From contig NZ_CP101137.1 of the NCBI RefSeq assembly GCF_028473745.1, positions 806,001 to 870,000 of the forward strand: a stretch of 64,000 nucleotides of DNA. The letters are read 5' to 3'. The notes under the pieces are model-generated. The model saw nothing but the letters and a program-made list of their open reading frames with translations. It had not been told where the DNA came from and searched no databases. Of this stretch, positions 10,798 to 21,478 are shown one piece after another. Positions within the stretch are counted from its first letter, which is position 1. Every line of letters begins with the position of its first letter. The position numbers were made by a program, and so were the translations under genes. Origin of the DNA: Streptomyces sp. M92. GTDB lineage: Bacteria > Actinomycetota > Actinomycetes > Streptomycetales > Streptomycetaceae.

Positions 10798-11646
10798 TCA
10801 GTGCTCCCGGCGGGTTTCCTCACGAGCGGGCCCGGCGGGCACCCGGTCGAGGCGGACCCCGAAGAGGTCCCGGTACACCCCCAGCACCTCCTGGTCCGTC
10901 GCCACCTCACGCACCTCCCGTCCCCCGTCGACGGCGGTCGTCGTGAGCCTGCGCCCGCTGAGCGTGACCCGCCCTCCGTCCTCCGTGAGCCGGGAGCACA
11001 CCGGGGACTGGAGGAAGTGAGACCGGGGCGAGGTGCTGTGCCACCACGCACCGGCCACGAAGTCGCCGAGCACCCTCGGGCGCGGCTCCAGCCGGTACAC
11101 GGGCTTCCCGTCGCACAGCACGTCCAGGTCGGCCGCGCGGGCCGCGTAATGCCCGCCGCGCACCCCGGCCGCGTCCGGCCCCGCCGCCACGATCCGGAAG
11201 GTGCCTCCGGGGTCCTCCTGCTCACCCCGCTCCCCGAACTCCAACGGCCCGTGACTGTGCGCCCCGAACCCGACGTCCGCCAGCCAGTCACCCCCGTCCA
11301 CCGTCCGCACCAGCAGCGCCATGTGGTCGTACGGGATCCCGAGCACGCCGCCGTCCCCGTACACCCGCGCCGCGAGCAGCGTGACCTCGTACCCGAGCGC
11401 GGACAGCAGCGCGCCGAAGAGCCCGTTGAGTTCGTAACAGAACCCGCCCCGCCGCGCACCCACGATCTTCTCCAGCAGCCGCGCCTCCTCCAGCACGATC
11501 TCCTCGCCCAGGTGGACGGACAGGTTCTCGAACGGCACCGTCCGCAGATGGCGCAGGTGCAGCTCGCGCAGGGCGTCGAGGGTGGGCCGGGCCGGAGCCC
11601 CGGCTCCGAGCCGGCGGAGGTAGGCGTCGACCTGTGATGTCTCCAT
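10798..11646 (-). CDS. Arylamine N-acetyltransferase
   Basis: About 282 residues from the ATG at 11646, the family's usual size. The catalytic triad is visible: Cys in RRGGFCYELN, His in YDHMALLVR, Asp in WLADVGFGAH. The N-terminus (VDAYLRRLG, then LHLRHLRTVPFENLSVHLG) is typical. The enzyme transfers acetyl from acetyl-CoA to arylamines or arylhydrazines, and family relatives act in secondary metabolism. It is divergent from the phosphatase gene at 11745 across 98 bases. The in-frame extension to 11922 is Arg/Pro/Gly-rich and looks non-coding. Confidence 0.92.
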   Translation of the reverse strand: METSQVDAYLRRLGAGAPARPTLDALRELHLRHLRTVPFENLSVHLGEEIVLEEARLLEKIVGARRGGFCYELNGLFGALLSALGYEVTLLAARVYGDGGVLGIPYDHMALLVRTVDGGDWLADVGFGAHSHGPLEFGERGEQEDPGGTFRIVAAGPDAAGVRGGHYAARAADLDVLCDGKPVYRLEPRPRVLGDFVAGAWWHSTSPRSHFLQSPVCSRLTEDGGRVTLSGRRLTTTAVDGGREVREVATDQEVLGVYRDLFGVRLDRVPAGPAREETRREH

Positions 11647-11744
11647 GCCCTCAGTCTCCTGGAGCGTGACTGGACGGAACCGGCGAGGCGGGACCGGGCG
11701 TCGATCGGTGCACAAGACCGCTGATGGACGTGGAGGAGCATGCG

Positions 11745-12368
11745 ATGACCGGCACGGCCACCCGATACCTCTGCCTGGCCCGGCACGGCGAGGCGTCGTC
11801 GGAGGAGAGCGGGCTGACGGAGAACGGCCGCCGGCAAGCCGTGCTGCTCGGCCGGCGCCTCCGGGATCTCCCCCTGACGGCCGTTCACCACGGTCCGCTG
11901 CCCCGGGCCGAACAGACCGCACGTCTCATCGGTGACCAGCTGGAGAACGTGCCTCTCCACGCCTCGGAAGTCGCCGGGGACTACGTTCCCCACGTGCCGG
12001 ACAGGGACGATCTCCCGGTGGAGTCGGCGGACTTCTTCCTCGGCTTCCTCGCCGGGGCCACCGAGGAGGAGCGGGAGCACGGACCCGCGCTGGCCCGCCG
12101 GGCGCTGGACATGTTCACCGGGCCGGTGGACGGTGAACAGGACCGGTACGAACTGGTCGTCACGCACAACTTCCTGATCGCCTGGCTCGTACGGGACGCC
12201 ATGCACGCGCCGCCGTGGCGCTGGCTCGGCCTCAACCACTGCAACGCCGCACTCACGGTCATCCGGTACCCGCCCGGTCGGCCCGCCTCCGTCCTCACCA
12301 CCAATGACATGCGCCACCTGCCCACCGAGCTGCGCTGGACCGGGTTTCCTCCCGAGGTGCGCGTCTGA
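11745..12368 (+). CDS. Histidine phosphatase family protein
   Basis: About 207 residues. The phosphoglycerate-mutase-type motif LCLARHGEA gives the phospho-accepting histidine (RHG), with the second conserved His in VVTHNFLIAWLV. Substrate cannot be told from sequence. The ATG at 11745 has a GGAGGAG ribosome site 6 bases upstream, better supported than the ATG at 11724. The gene is monocistronic and convergent with comEC. Confidence 0.85.
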   Translation: MTGTATRYLCLARHGEASSEESGLTENGRRQAVLLGRRLRDLPLTAVHHGPLPRAEQTARLIGDQLENVPLHASEVAGDYVPHVPDRDDLPVESADFFLGFLAGATEEEREHGPALARRALDMFTGPVDGEQDRYELVVTHNFLIAWLVRDAMHAPPWRWLGLNHCNAALTVIRYPPGRPASVLTTNDMRHLPTELRWTGFPPEVRV

Positions 12369-12411
12369 GGGTGCCCGTGGCGCGGGACGCCGTCCGGCCA
12401 CCGCACATGCC

Positions 12412-15048
12412 TCAGCCACCCGCCACCCGCAGCCTCTCTCCGGTGCCGGTGACCGCCAGCGCCCCGTCCCGGTCCGTGCGCAGCACCATCGCGCCCCGCG
12501 AGCGCAGCGCGGCGACGGTGGCCGGCGCGGGGTGGCCGTAGGTGTTGTCCTCACCGCAGCTGATGAGCGCCAGCCTCGGGGCCATCTTCCGTATGAGGCC
12601 GGGGTCCTGGTGGGCGGAGCCGTGGTGGGCGACCTTCAGTACGTCGACCTCCTCCAGGGCCGCGGCGGCCGGCGATCTCGCCAGGGCCTGCTGGGCCGGG
12701 GGCTCCAGGTCCCCGAGGAGCAGCAGGCGCAGGCCCGCCGTCCGCACCAAGAGGGTGACGCTGGCATCGTTGGGGCTTTGCGCGCTCGGTGGCGGGGGCG
12801 TGGGGGAACCCGGCACCGCGGCGGCGGGTGGGGTGCTCGGAGGTGGCCACACCACCTCCCAGGACAGCGGGCCGGTCCGGCGCCGTTCCCCGGCGGTGGC
12901 GTGCCGCAGGGGGATCTGTCGGGCCGCCGCCTGTCTGCGGACGAACTCCGCCTGGTCGGCGGGCTCTTCCAGGGCCGTGGTCTCGATCGCGCCCACCGAG
13001 CGTCCCCGCAGCACCCCGGGCAGTCCCGCCACGTGGTCGGCGTGGAAGTGGGTCAGCAGCACGAGTGGGACGCGGGTGATGCCGAGTGAGCGCAGGCAGT
13101 GGTCGACCAGCGCCGGGTCGGGTCCGGCGTCCACGACGACGGCCGTGTCGTCGCCCGCCGCGAGGACCAGGGCGTCGCCCTGTCCCACGTCGCACATCAC
13201 CATCCGCCAGCCGGCTGGGGGCCACCCGGCGATCACCCGGGTCAGTGGTGGCGGCTGCACCACCGCCAGCGCCAGCACCACCGCACAGACACCGCACCAC
13301 CAGGGGTGCTTCAGCAGCCGTCGGCCGAGGAACAGCACCGCCACCGTGACGAGGGCGAGCAGCGCCGCGCCCGGCCAGCTGCCCGGCCAGTCCACACCCG
13401 CGCCGGGCAGCGCGGCGCCGGTGCGGGCGATCCCCGCGATCCACTCGGCCGGCCAGCCCCCGCACCAGGCCAGCGCCTTGGCCAACGGCATCGCCAGTGG
13501 TGCCGTCGCCAGCGCCGCGAAGCCCAGCACCGTGGCCGGCGCCACCGCGAACTCCGCGAGCAGGTTGCACGGCACCGCGACCAGACTCACCCGCGCCGAC
13601 AGCACGGCGACGACCGGCGCGCACACGGCCTGCGCCGCGCCCGCGGCGGCCAGTGCCTCGGCGAGCCGGGGCGACACACCGCGTCGGCGCAGTGCCGCGC
13701 TCCAGCGCGGGGCGAGCGTGAGCAGGGCGCCGGTGGCCAGCACGGAGAGCAGGAAGCCGTAACTGCGGGCCAGCCACGGGTCGTACAGCACCAGCAGGAG
13801 GACCGCCGTCGCCAGCGCCGGGAGCAGGGACCTGCGGCGTCCGGTGGCCAGGGCGAGGAGGGCGACGGTTCCGCAGGCGGCGGCACGCAGCACGCTCGGG
13901 TCGGGGCGGCAGACGATGACGAAGGCCAGTGCGAGCACCCCGCCGAGCAGCGCGGTCGTCCGCAGGGAGATGCCGAGGCGTGGCGCCAGTCCCCGGCGTT
14001 CGCTGCGCTGGGCCAGTCCGGGAGGGCCTAGCAGTAGTGCCAGCACGATCGTGAAGTTGGCTCCGGACACGGCCAGCGTGTGCGCGAGGTCGGTCTCCTT
14101 GAACGCCTCCTCCAGCTCGGGCGTGATGCGCGAGGTGTCCCCGACGACCAGCCCCGGCAGCAGGGCTCGCGCGTCCGCGGACAGGCCGTCGGTGGCCTCC
14201 CGCAGACCGGCCCGCAGTCGTCCCGCGAGTCGTTGCGCGTCCGACGGACCGGCCGTCACCTTCGGGCCCGCTGGATCGCCCCGTACCCGCAGCACGGCGG
14301 CGACGCGGTCGCCGGGCGTCCTCGGGGGCGCCGTGCGAGCGGTGACGCGGAGCCGCGTGGTGGGCAGGAGCTCCAGCCAACGGGCGGTGCCGGCGCCTGC
14401 CTTGCCCGACTCGTCGCCCCCGCCCACGTCGACGAGCATCAGCACCGGCGTCCGCGTCCGGACCTCCCGCCCGCCGGTCTCGGTCACCCGCCGTACGTCG
14501 CCCTCGATCAGCACGGTGGGCGGCACGGCACGGTTCCCCCGGACTCTGGGCCGGGTGAGGCGCGGGTCGGCGGTGAGCTCGACCTCCGCGGTGACGCTGG
14601 CGTACTGCCGGGCCAGCGCTGGTACGGGCCCGCGTCGCAGGTCGGCGCCGTGCAGCGCGGCCGAGGCCGCGGAGGCGGCGACGCAGAGGAGGAGAGCGGC
14701 GACCGAGGCCCGGGACCGCCCTCGTGCGGGCCCGCGTGCTCGTGTCCTCAGCAGCAGGACGGCGGCCACTGCCAGACCGACCGTCACCGCGCCCACGGCC
14801 CACCCGGCCGGCGCGTCCAGCAGCAGCGCCGCCGTGCCCCAGGCGGCGAGCGCGGGCGGGACCAGCCGCAGGTCCGCGGGGCCCTCCTGCCGGGGGTGGG
14901 CGGCCCCGAGCCGGTGCCCGGAGGCGGCGTGCACGGGGGCACGCGGAGATGTCGTGCCGTTGGCGGCGCTCGTCTGCGCGTCGTCCGACCCGGTGCTCAC
15001 GGCCGCACGAGGTCCGGTGCTCACGGCCGCCCGAGGTCCGGTGCTCAT
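12412..15048 (-). CDS. comEC: ComEC/Rec2-type membrane DNA-uptake protein
   Basis: About 878 residues. An N-terminal multi-helix region and DUF4131-like beta region are followed by the competence membrane domain (ALLPGLVVGDTSRI, then HTLAVSGANFTIVLALL). The C-terminal metallo-beta-lactamase domain contains LLTHFHADHVAGLPGVL, a complete HxHxDH metal site, and a second His in VAHHGSAHQDPG. In competent bacteria ComEC forms the inner-membrane DNA channel. The ATG at 15048 overlaps the comEA stop as ATGA, implying translational coupling. An open frame continues upstream to 16149 but is only the out-of-frame shadow of comEA. Streptomyces is not known to be naturally transformable, so its role is open. 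Confidence 0.92.
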   Translation of the reverse strand: MSTGPRAAVSTGPRAAVSTGSDDAQTSAANGTTSPRAPVHAASGHRLGAAHPRQEGPADLRLVPPALAAWGTAALLLDAPAGWAVGAVTVGLAVAAVLLLRTRARGPARGRSRASVAALLLCVAASAASAALHGADLRRGPVPALARQYASVTAEVELTADPRLTRPRVRGNRAVPPTVLIEGDVRRVTETGGREVRTRTPVLMLVDVGGGDESGKAGAGTARWLELLPTTRLRVTARTAPPRTPGDRVAAVLRVRGDPAGPKVTAGPSDAQRLAGRLRAGLREATDGLSADARALLPGLVVGDTSRITPELEEAFKETDLAHTLAVSGANFTIVLALLLGPPGLAQRSERRGLAPRLGISLRTTALLGGVLALAFVIVCRPDPSVLRAAACGTVALLALATGRRRSLLPALATAVLLLVLYDPWLARSYGFLLSVLATGALLTLAPRWSAALRRRGVSPRLAEALAAAGAAQAVCAPVVAVLSARVSLVAVPCNLLAEFAVAPATVLGFAALATAPLAMPLAKALAWCGGWPAEWIAGIARTGAALPGAGVDWPGSWPGAALLALVTVAVLFLGRRLLKHPWWCGVCAVVLALAVVQPPPLTRVIAGWPPAGWRMVMCDVGQGDALVLAAGDDTAVVVDAGPDPALVDHCLRSLGITRVPLVLLTHFHADHVAGLPGVLRGRSVGAIETTALEEPADQAEFVRRQAAARQIPLRHATAGERRRTGPLSWEVVWPPPSTPPAAAVPGSPTPPPPSAQSPNDASVTLLVRTAGLRLLLLGDLEPPAQQALARSPAAAALEEVDVLKVAHHGSAHQDPGLIRKMAPRLALISCGEDNTYGHPAPATVAALRSRGAMVLRTDRDGALAVTGTGERLRVAGG

Positions 15049-16121
15049 GGCCGCACGAGATTCCGCAGGTCGGCGAAGCGGCGGTCGCCGATACCGTTGA
15101 CCTCGCGCAACTCGTCGACCGAGCGGAACCCGCCGTTCCTGGTGCGGTAGTCGATGATGTGCTGGGCCAGCACCGGGCCGACGCCCGGGAGGGTGTCGAG
15201 CTGGTCGGCGGTCGCCGTGCTGAGGGAAACCGGTGCCGCGGGAGCGGTCGGCCCCACCGCCGCGCCGTTCGGGCCGGCCCCCGCGGGCTGCGCCGGAGCG
15301 CCGACGATCACCTGCTCGCCGTCCATGAGGAAGCGGGCGCGGTTCAGGCCGTCGGTCTTCGTGCCGGGCCGTACTCCCCCGGCGGCGCGCAGGGCGTCCT
15401 CGACCCGTGAACCGGCCGGGAGGCGGTGGACCCCGGGCTCGCGCACCTTGCCGCCGACGTCCACCACGATCTCGGCCCCGGCCGTCGCCGGCGCGGTGCC
15501 CGTGGGCGGGTCGGTGGCTGTCCGTCCGTCGGCCGCCTCGCTCTTCTCCCCGGCACCGTAGGCCGCCGCCTCCCGCACCACCTCGGGCGCGGATACCTGC
15601 TGGGTGCGGCCGGTCCAGAAGTGCTGCACGGCGAAGACCGCGGCGACCACGAGCAGGACCGTGAGCGCGACCGCGCTGCGCCGCTCCATCCCGCACCGGG
15701 TCTGCAGCCACACCGGCATGCGCTCCCGCAGTGCCTGCCCGGCGCGTTCGCGCCAGGTGAGCGCGCCGGCGTCCGGGACAGTCCCGGCATCCGTGACGGC
15801 CCCCGCGTTCGTGGCAGCCCCGGCGCCCGTGAGGGCGACCGGATCCGGTGCGGTTGCCGCCCTGCTCGGCAGCCTCTCCTGCTCCCCGCCCGGCGGTCCC
15901 TTCCCCGACTCCCCCCGCACACCGGCGCCTTCGCCGAAGATCGCCTCCGCGCGGAGACGGAGGTGCTCCGGCGGCGGACGGCGGCGCCCGTGCCGTGCGC
16001 GGCCGGGCGGACCGGAACGGGAGCGGAGGGCGCGGTGGTGGCGGGAACGGCCGTCCGAGGCCGGCCCGCGTCCCGGGCCGCTGGTCGCGTGCGGTGTACG
16101 TGTGCGTGATCGAAGAGCCAT
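15045..16121 (-). CDS. comEA: ComEA-like helix-hairpin-helix DNA-binding protein
   Basis: About 358 residues. A long Pro/Arg/Ala-rich cytoplasmic N-terminus precedes one transmembrane helix (SAVALTVLLVVAAVFAVQHF). An SLBB domain (IVVDVGGKVREPGVHRLPAG) and a C-terminal helix-hairpin-helix (TATADQLDTLPGVGPVLAQH, then VNGIGDRRFADL) follow. In competent species ComEA is the membrane-anchored DNA receptor that hands DNA to ComEC, whose gene follows with a 4-base overlap. The start at 16121 is preferred over 16139 for the conserved MALRSR beginning; neither has a strong ribosome site. Confidence 0.9.
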   Translation of the reverse strand: MALRSRTRTPHATSGPGRGPASDGRSRHHRALRSRSGPPGRARHGRRRPPPEHLRLRAEAIFGEGAGVRGESGKGPPGGEQERLPSRAATAPDPVALTGAGAATNAGAVTDAGTVPDAGALTWRERAGQALRERMPVWLQTRCGMERRSAVALTVLLVVAAVFAVQHFWTGRTQQVSAPEVVREAAAYGAGEKSEAADGRTATDPPTGTAPATAGAEIVVDVGGKVREPGVHRLPAGSRVEDALRAAGGVRPGTKTDGLNRARFLMDGEQVIVGAPAQPAGAGPNGAAVGPTAPAAPVSLSTATADQLDTLPGVGPVLAQHIIDYRTRNGGFRSVDELREVNGIGDRRFADLRNLVRP

Positions 16122-16229
16122 GCGACGAGGATGGGGCACCTCGCCGCACCTGCGATGATCATGCTCGATTCCCGGGGACTACCGACGGGTTGTGGACAAC
16201 TCCGGCCCTCACACGAGTGATACGACGCG

Positions 16230-17075
16230 TCACCGCGACGAGACCACGACCCCCAACAACCCCGGCCCCGTGTGCGCCCCGATCACCGCGCCGACCTCGC
16301 TCACATGCAGGTCGGCTAGTTCCGGCACCCGCTCCCGCAGGCGTTCCGCCAGGGCCGACGCCCGGTCGGGCGCGGCGAGATGGTGGACGGCGATGTCCAC
16401 GGGGGCGCTGCCCGCGCGCTCGGCGACGATCTCCTCCAGCCGGGCGATGGCCCTGGACGCCGTACGGACCTTCTCCAGGGGCTCGATGCGGCCGTCGGCC
16501 AGCTGCAGCAGGGGTTTCACCGCGAGCGCGGAGCCGAACAGGGCCTGGGCGGCTCCGATCCGGCCGCCCCTGCGCAGGTAGTCCAGGGTGTCGACGTAGA
16601 AGTAGGCGGAGGTGGCCGCGGCCCGCTTCTCCGCGGCCGTGACCGCCTCGTCCACGGTGCCGCCCGCCTCCGCCGTCTCGGCCGCGGCGAGCGCGCAGAA
16701 GCCGAGGGCCATCGCGATCATGCCGGTGTCCACGACCCGCACCGGCACCGGCGCCTCGCGCGCGGCGACGACGGCCGCGTCGTGGGTACCGGAGAGCTCG
16801 GCGGAGAGGTGGAGGGAGACGATGGCGTCGGCGCCGGAGTCGGCGATGCGGCGGTAGGTCTCGGCGAAGAGCTCGGGCGCGGGACGGGAGGTGGTGACCG
16901 GGCGCCGTTTCTGCAGGGCCTGGGCCAGCGAGCGGGTCGAGATCTCGGTGCCCTCTTCCAGCGCCCGGTCGCCGAGGACGACGGTCAGGGGTACCGCGGT
17001 GATGCCGTGCCGCTCCATCGTCCGGGCCGGGAGGTAGGCCGTTGAATCCGTGACGATCGCGACATGGCGGGACAT
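16230..17075 (-). CDS. DegV family fatty-acid-binding protein
   Basis: About 281 residues from the ATG at 17075, the usual DegV length. It begins with VAIVTDSTAYLP, the DegV signature, and continues VVLGDRALEEGTEI, PVTTSRPAPELFAE and the C-terminal EVGAVIGAHTGPGLLGV. DegV/FakB proteins bind a fatty acid and present it to a DAK-type kinase; no FakA homologue is in this window. It lies between comEA and a membrane protein gene on the same strand. Confidence 0.92.
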   Translation of the reverse strand: MSRHVAIVTDSTAYLPARTMERHGITAVPLTVVLGDRALEEGTEISTRSLAQALQKRRPVTTSRPAPELFAETYRRIADSGADAIVSLHLSAELSGTHDAAVVAAREAPVPVRVVDTGMIAMALGFCALAAAETAEAGGTVDEAVTAAEKRAAATSAYFYVDTLDYLRRGGRIGAAQALFGSALAVKPLLQLADGRIEPLEKVRTASRAIARLEEIVAERAGSAPVDIAVHHLAAPDRASALAERLRERVPELADLHVSEVGAVIGAHTGPGLLGVVVSSR

Positions 17076-17147
17076 GAGCTGGAGGTTACCTGCCGTAGCG
17101 CCCATACGGCAGTCCGGCCCCGGTGACCGGCTCCCGGAGGGCTGTGA

Positions 17148-17894
17148 TCAGGTCGTGCTCTCCGGTCGGGCCTGCTTCTGCCAGGGGTAGACGGGGCTCG
17201 GAGCGGGCGGGGTGATGGCGGGCCGCTCGGGCTCTCGAGCGGGCTCCGGTCGCGGCTCCGACCGCGGGTCCTCCGGCCGGCTCTGCGGGGCGGGCGGGGC
17301 GTCGGCGGCCGGCGCCTCGGGCCAGGACGGCGGCGCGGCGGCGGGCTCCGTCTCGGTCCAGTGCCGCAGCGCACCGGCCTCGACGTCGATCTGGGCGCTG
17401 AGCGAGTCCAGGTCGTCGTCGGCGAAGCGGCGGGCCCGGTCACGGGCCGCCCAGCGCAGGGACTCCGCCGACCGGGCGATGCGCTCGGTGCGTTCCCGCA
17501 GCTCGGGCAGGCGCTGGGCGAGCGTGGCACGGTCGGGCTCGGACTCCAGGCGCCTGAGCTCCCCGTCCAGTTCGAAACCGTGGGCGCTGAGCCGCTCGAA
17601 GAGGCCCAGGGACTCCTTGAGGGACTCGTCCTCGGCGACGCCCGCGTGCAGGGCGTCCTGCGTGGCCCGCATCGACGTGCGCAACGTCAGCCGCAGCTGG
17701 GCGAGCTCGGCGGCCGGACCGACCTGGACGAGGGACTTGGCGCGCAGGGTGTGGTCCTCGACCGTGCGGCGGGCCTGGGTGATGCCGCGGTCCACGCTGC
17801 GCTTGGCGACGCCGACGGCCTTCACCGTGGCGTAGACGCCCAGTACGACGGCGAGCAGGAAGAGCAGGGCGAAGACTGTGATGACTGCTTCCAC
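17148..17894 (-). CDS. Single-pass membrane protein with coiled coil, function unknown
   Basis: About 248 residues from a GTG at 17894, which has a strong GGAGGAGG ribosome site 7 bases upstream. One N-terminal transmembrane helix (VITVFALLFLLAVVLGVYAT) is followed by about 150 residues rich in Leu, Arg, Glu and Ala that should form long helices (RLTLRTSMRATQDALHAGV, then LAQRLPELRERTERIARSAE). The tail is Pro/Ala/Glu-rich and ends YPWQKQARPESTT. I recognise it only as a conserved actinomycete hypothetical. The in-frame extension to 18050 is low-complexity and unlikely to be translated. Confidence 0.72.
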   Translation of the reverse strand: MEAVITVFALLFLLAVVLGVYATVKAVGVAKRSVDRGITQARRTVEDHTLRAKSLVQVGPAAELAQLRLTLRTSMRATQDALHAGVAEDESLKESLGLFERLSAHGFELDGELRRLESEPDRATLAQRLPELRERTERIARSAESLRWAARDRARRFADDDLDSLSAQIDVEAGALRHWTETEPAAAPPSWPEAPAADAPPAPQSRPEDPRSEPRPEPAREPERPAITPPAPSPVYPWQKQARPESTT

Positions 17895-18061
17895 GAAGCT
17901 CCTCCTCCGAGCGTCCGGCCCGCCGGACGGCAGACCGACAGGCCGTCCGGCCGACAGACCGACAGACCGCGGCACTCTCCGCGCCGCTCTTCCACGGTAA
18001 ACGCAGCGGGCAGGCCCCGGGTTCCGACGGAACCCCGAACCTGCCCGCACACATCCCTGAA

Positions 18062-18080
18062 ACAGCCCGTAGGGGGCTGT
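18062..18080 (-). terminator. Intrinsic terminator after leuS
   Basis: On the minus strand ACAGCCC-CCTAC-GGGCTGT forms a 7-bp stem with a 5-base loop followed by TT, 18 bases past the leuS stop. Confidence 0.65.
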
Positions 18081-18098
18081 CCTACGCGGCCGCTCGCC

Positions 18099-20984
<2,886 letters not shown>

Positions 20985-21061
20985 GATCCTCAAAGCTCCA
21001 TCGATCGTCTCTGCCAGCGGCTGCGACCTTCAAGACCAGCGGCTGCGATTGCCGGGAAATG

Positions 21062-21094
21062 AAAAATCCCCTCGCACAGGAGGGGACGCCGCGC
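21062..21094 (-). promoter_or_regulatory. Attenuator terminator in the leuS leader
   Basis: On the minus strand TCCCCTC-CTGTGC-GAGGGGA (21067-21086) is a 7-bp hairpin followed by TTTTT (21062-21066), a textbook intrinsic terminator placed between the leader peptide and leuS. Directly before it, GCGCGGC (21088-21094) can pair with GCCGCGC inside the end of the leader peptide frame (21136-21142), giving a possible alternative structure. Ribosome-mediated attenuation is inferred. Confidence 0.7.
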
Positions 21095-21132
21095 CGATTC
21101 CGACCGCCGGAACGGACCGGGGTCGGGACTGA

Positions 21133-21171
21133 TCAGCGCGGCTCGCTAAGCAGAAGGCGTACGGCACGCAT
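21133..21171 (-). CDS. leuS leader peptide (three consecutive Leu codons)
   Basis: A 13-codon reading frame encoding MRAVRLLLSEPR followed by TGA. The three adjacent leucine codons are CTT, CTG and CTT; CTT is rare in Streptomyces. It lies upstream of the attenuator terminator and leuS on the same strand. TACCCT sits six bases before the ATG, the position of a -10 box if the transcript begins at the A of the ATG, so the leader may be translated from a leaderless mRNA. No ribosome site is seen. When leucyl-tRNA is scarce, stalling on these codons should favour readthrough into leuS. Confidence 0.72.
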   Translation of the reverse strand: MRAVRLLLSEPR

Positions 21172-21478
21172 GGCGTCAGGGTACCGCAGTCGCCGCGCGG
21201 GCCGCGACGGGCTTCCCGCCGACCCGAGCCTGAACCAAGGTCAAAGGTTACTTCGCGTAACGACCACTAAGGGGACAACACCACGAGCGCATTGTCGTTT
21301 GATAACAACGCAATAACTCAAACCCCGTACTCACGGGTATGGCGCCACTTAGAGTGCGGCAGCGGGACCGCTTTCCCGAACCGCTCGGAGTCGCCCCCAT
21401 GAACCCTCCTCCCTTGATCCACCCGGGCAGCGCCGGCTCGCCCCCTCCCCGCACCCCCCTGACGCGGGGTGGTCTGCC
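21172..21478. promoter_or_regulatory. Divergent control region between leuS leader and cytochrome gene
   Basis: About 300 bases without a gene. It should contain the leuS promoter (minus) and the promoter of the redox pair (plus). Visible symmetry: GTTAC-TTCGC-GTAAC (21247-21261), a perfect 5-bp dyad, and ATTGTCGTT (21291-21299) facing AACGCAAT (21307-21314). The stretch 21285-21350 is much richer in A/T than its surroundings, as expected of a promoter. No regulator gene lies nearby. Confidence 0.5.

Noticed and set aside
15049..16149. In-frame extension of comEC into a 1245-residue protein
   Set aside because: The extension is Arg/Gly/Ala low-complexity shadow of comEA; ComEC length and the ATGA overlap support the start at 15048.
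20985..21171. T-box riboswitch upstream of leuS
   Set aside because: No T-box consensus or specifier-loop architecture was seen; a Leu-codon peptide plus terminator explains the leader better.
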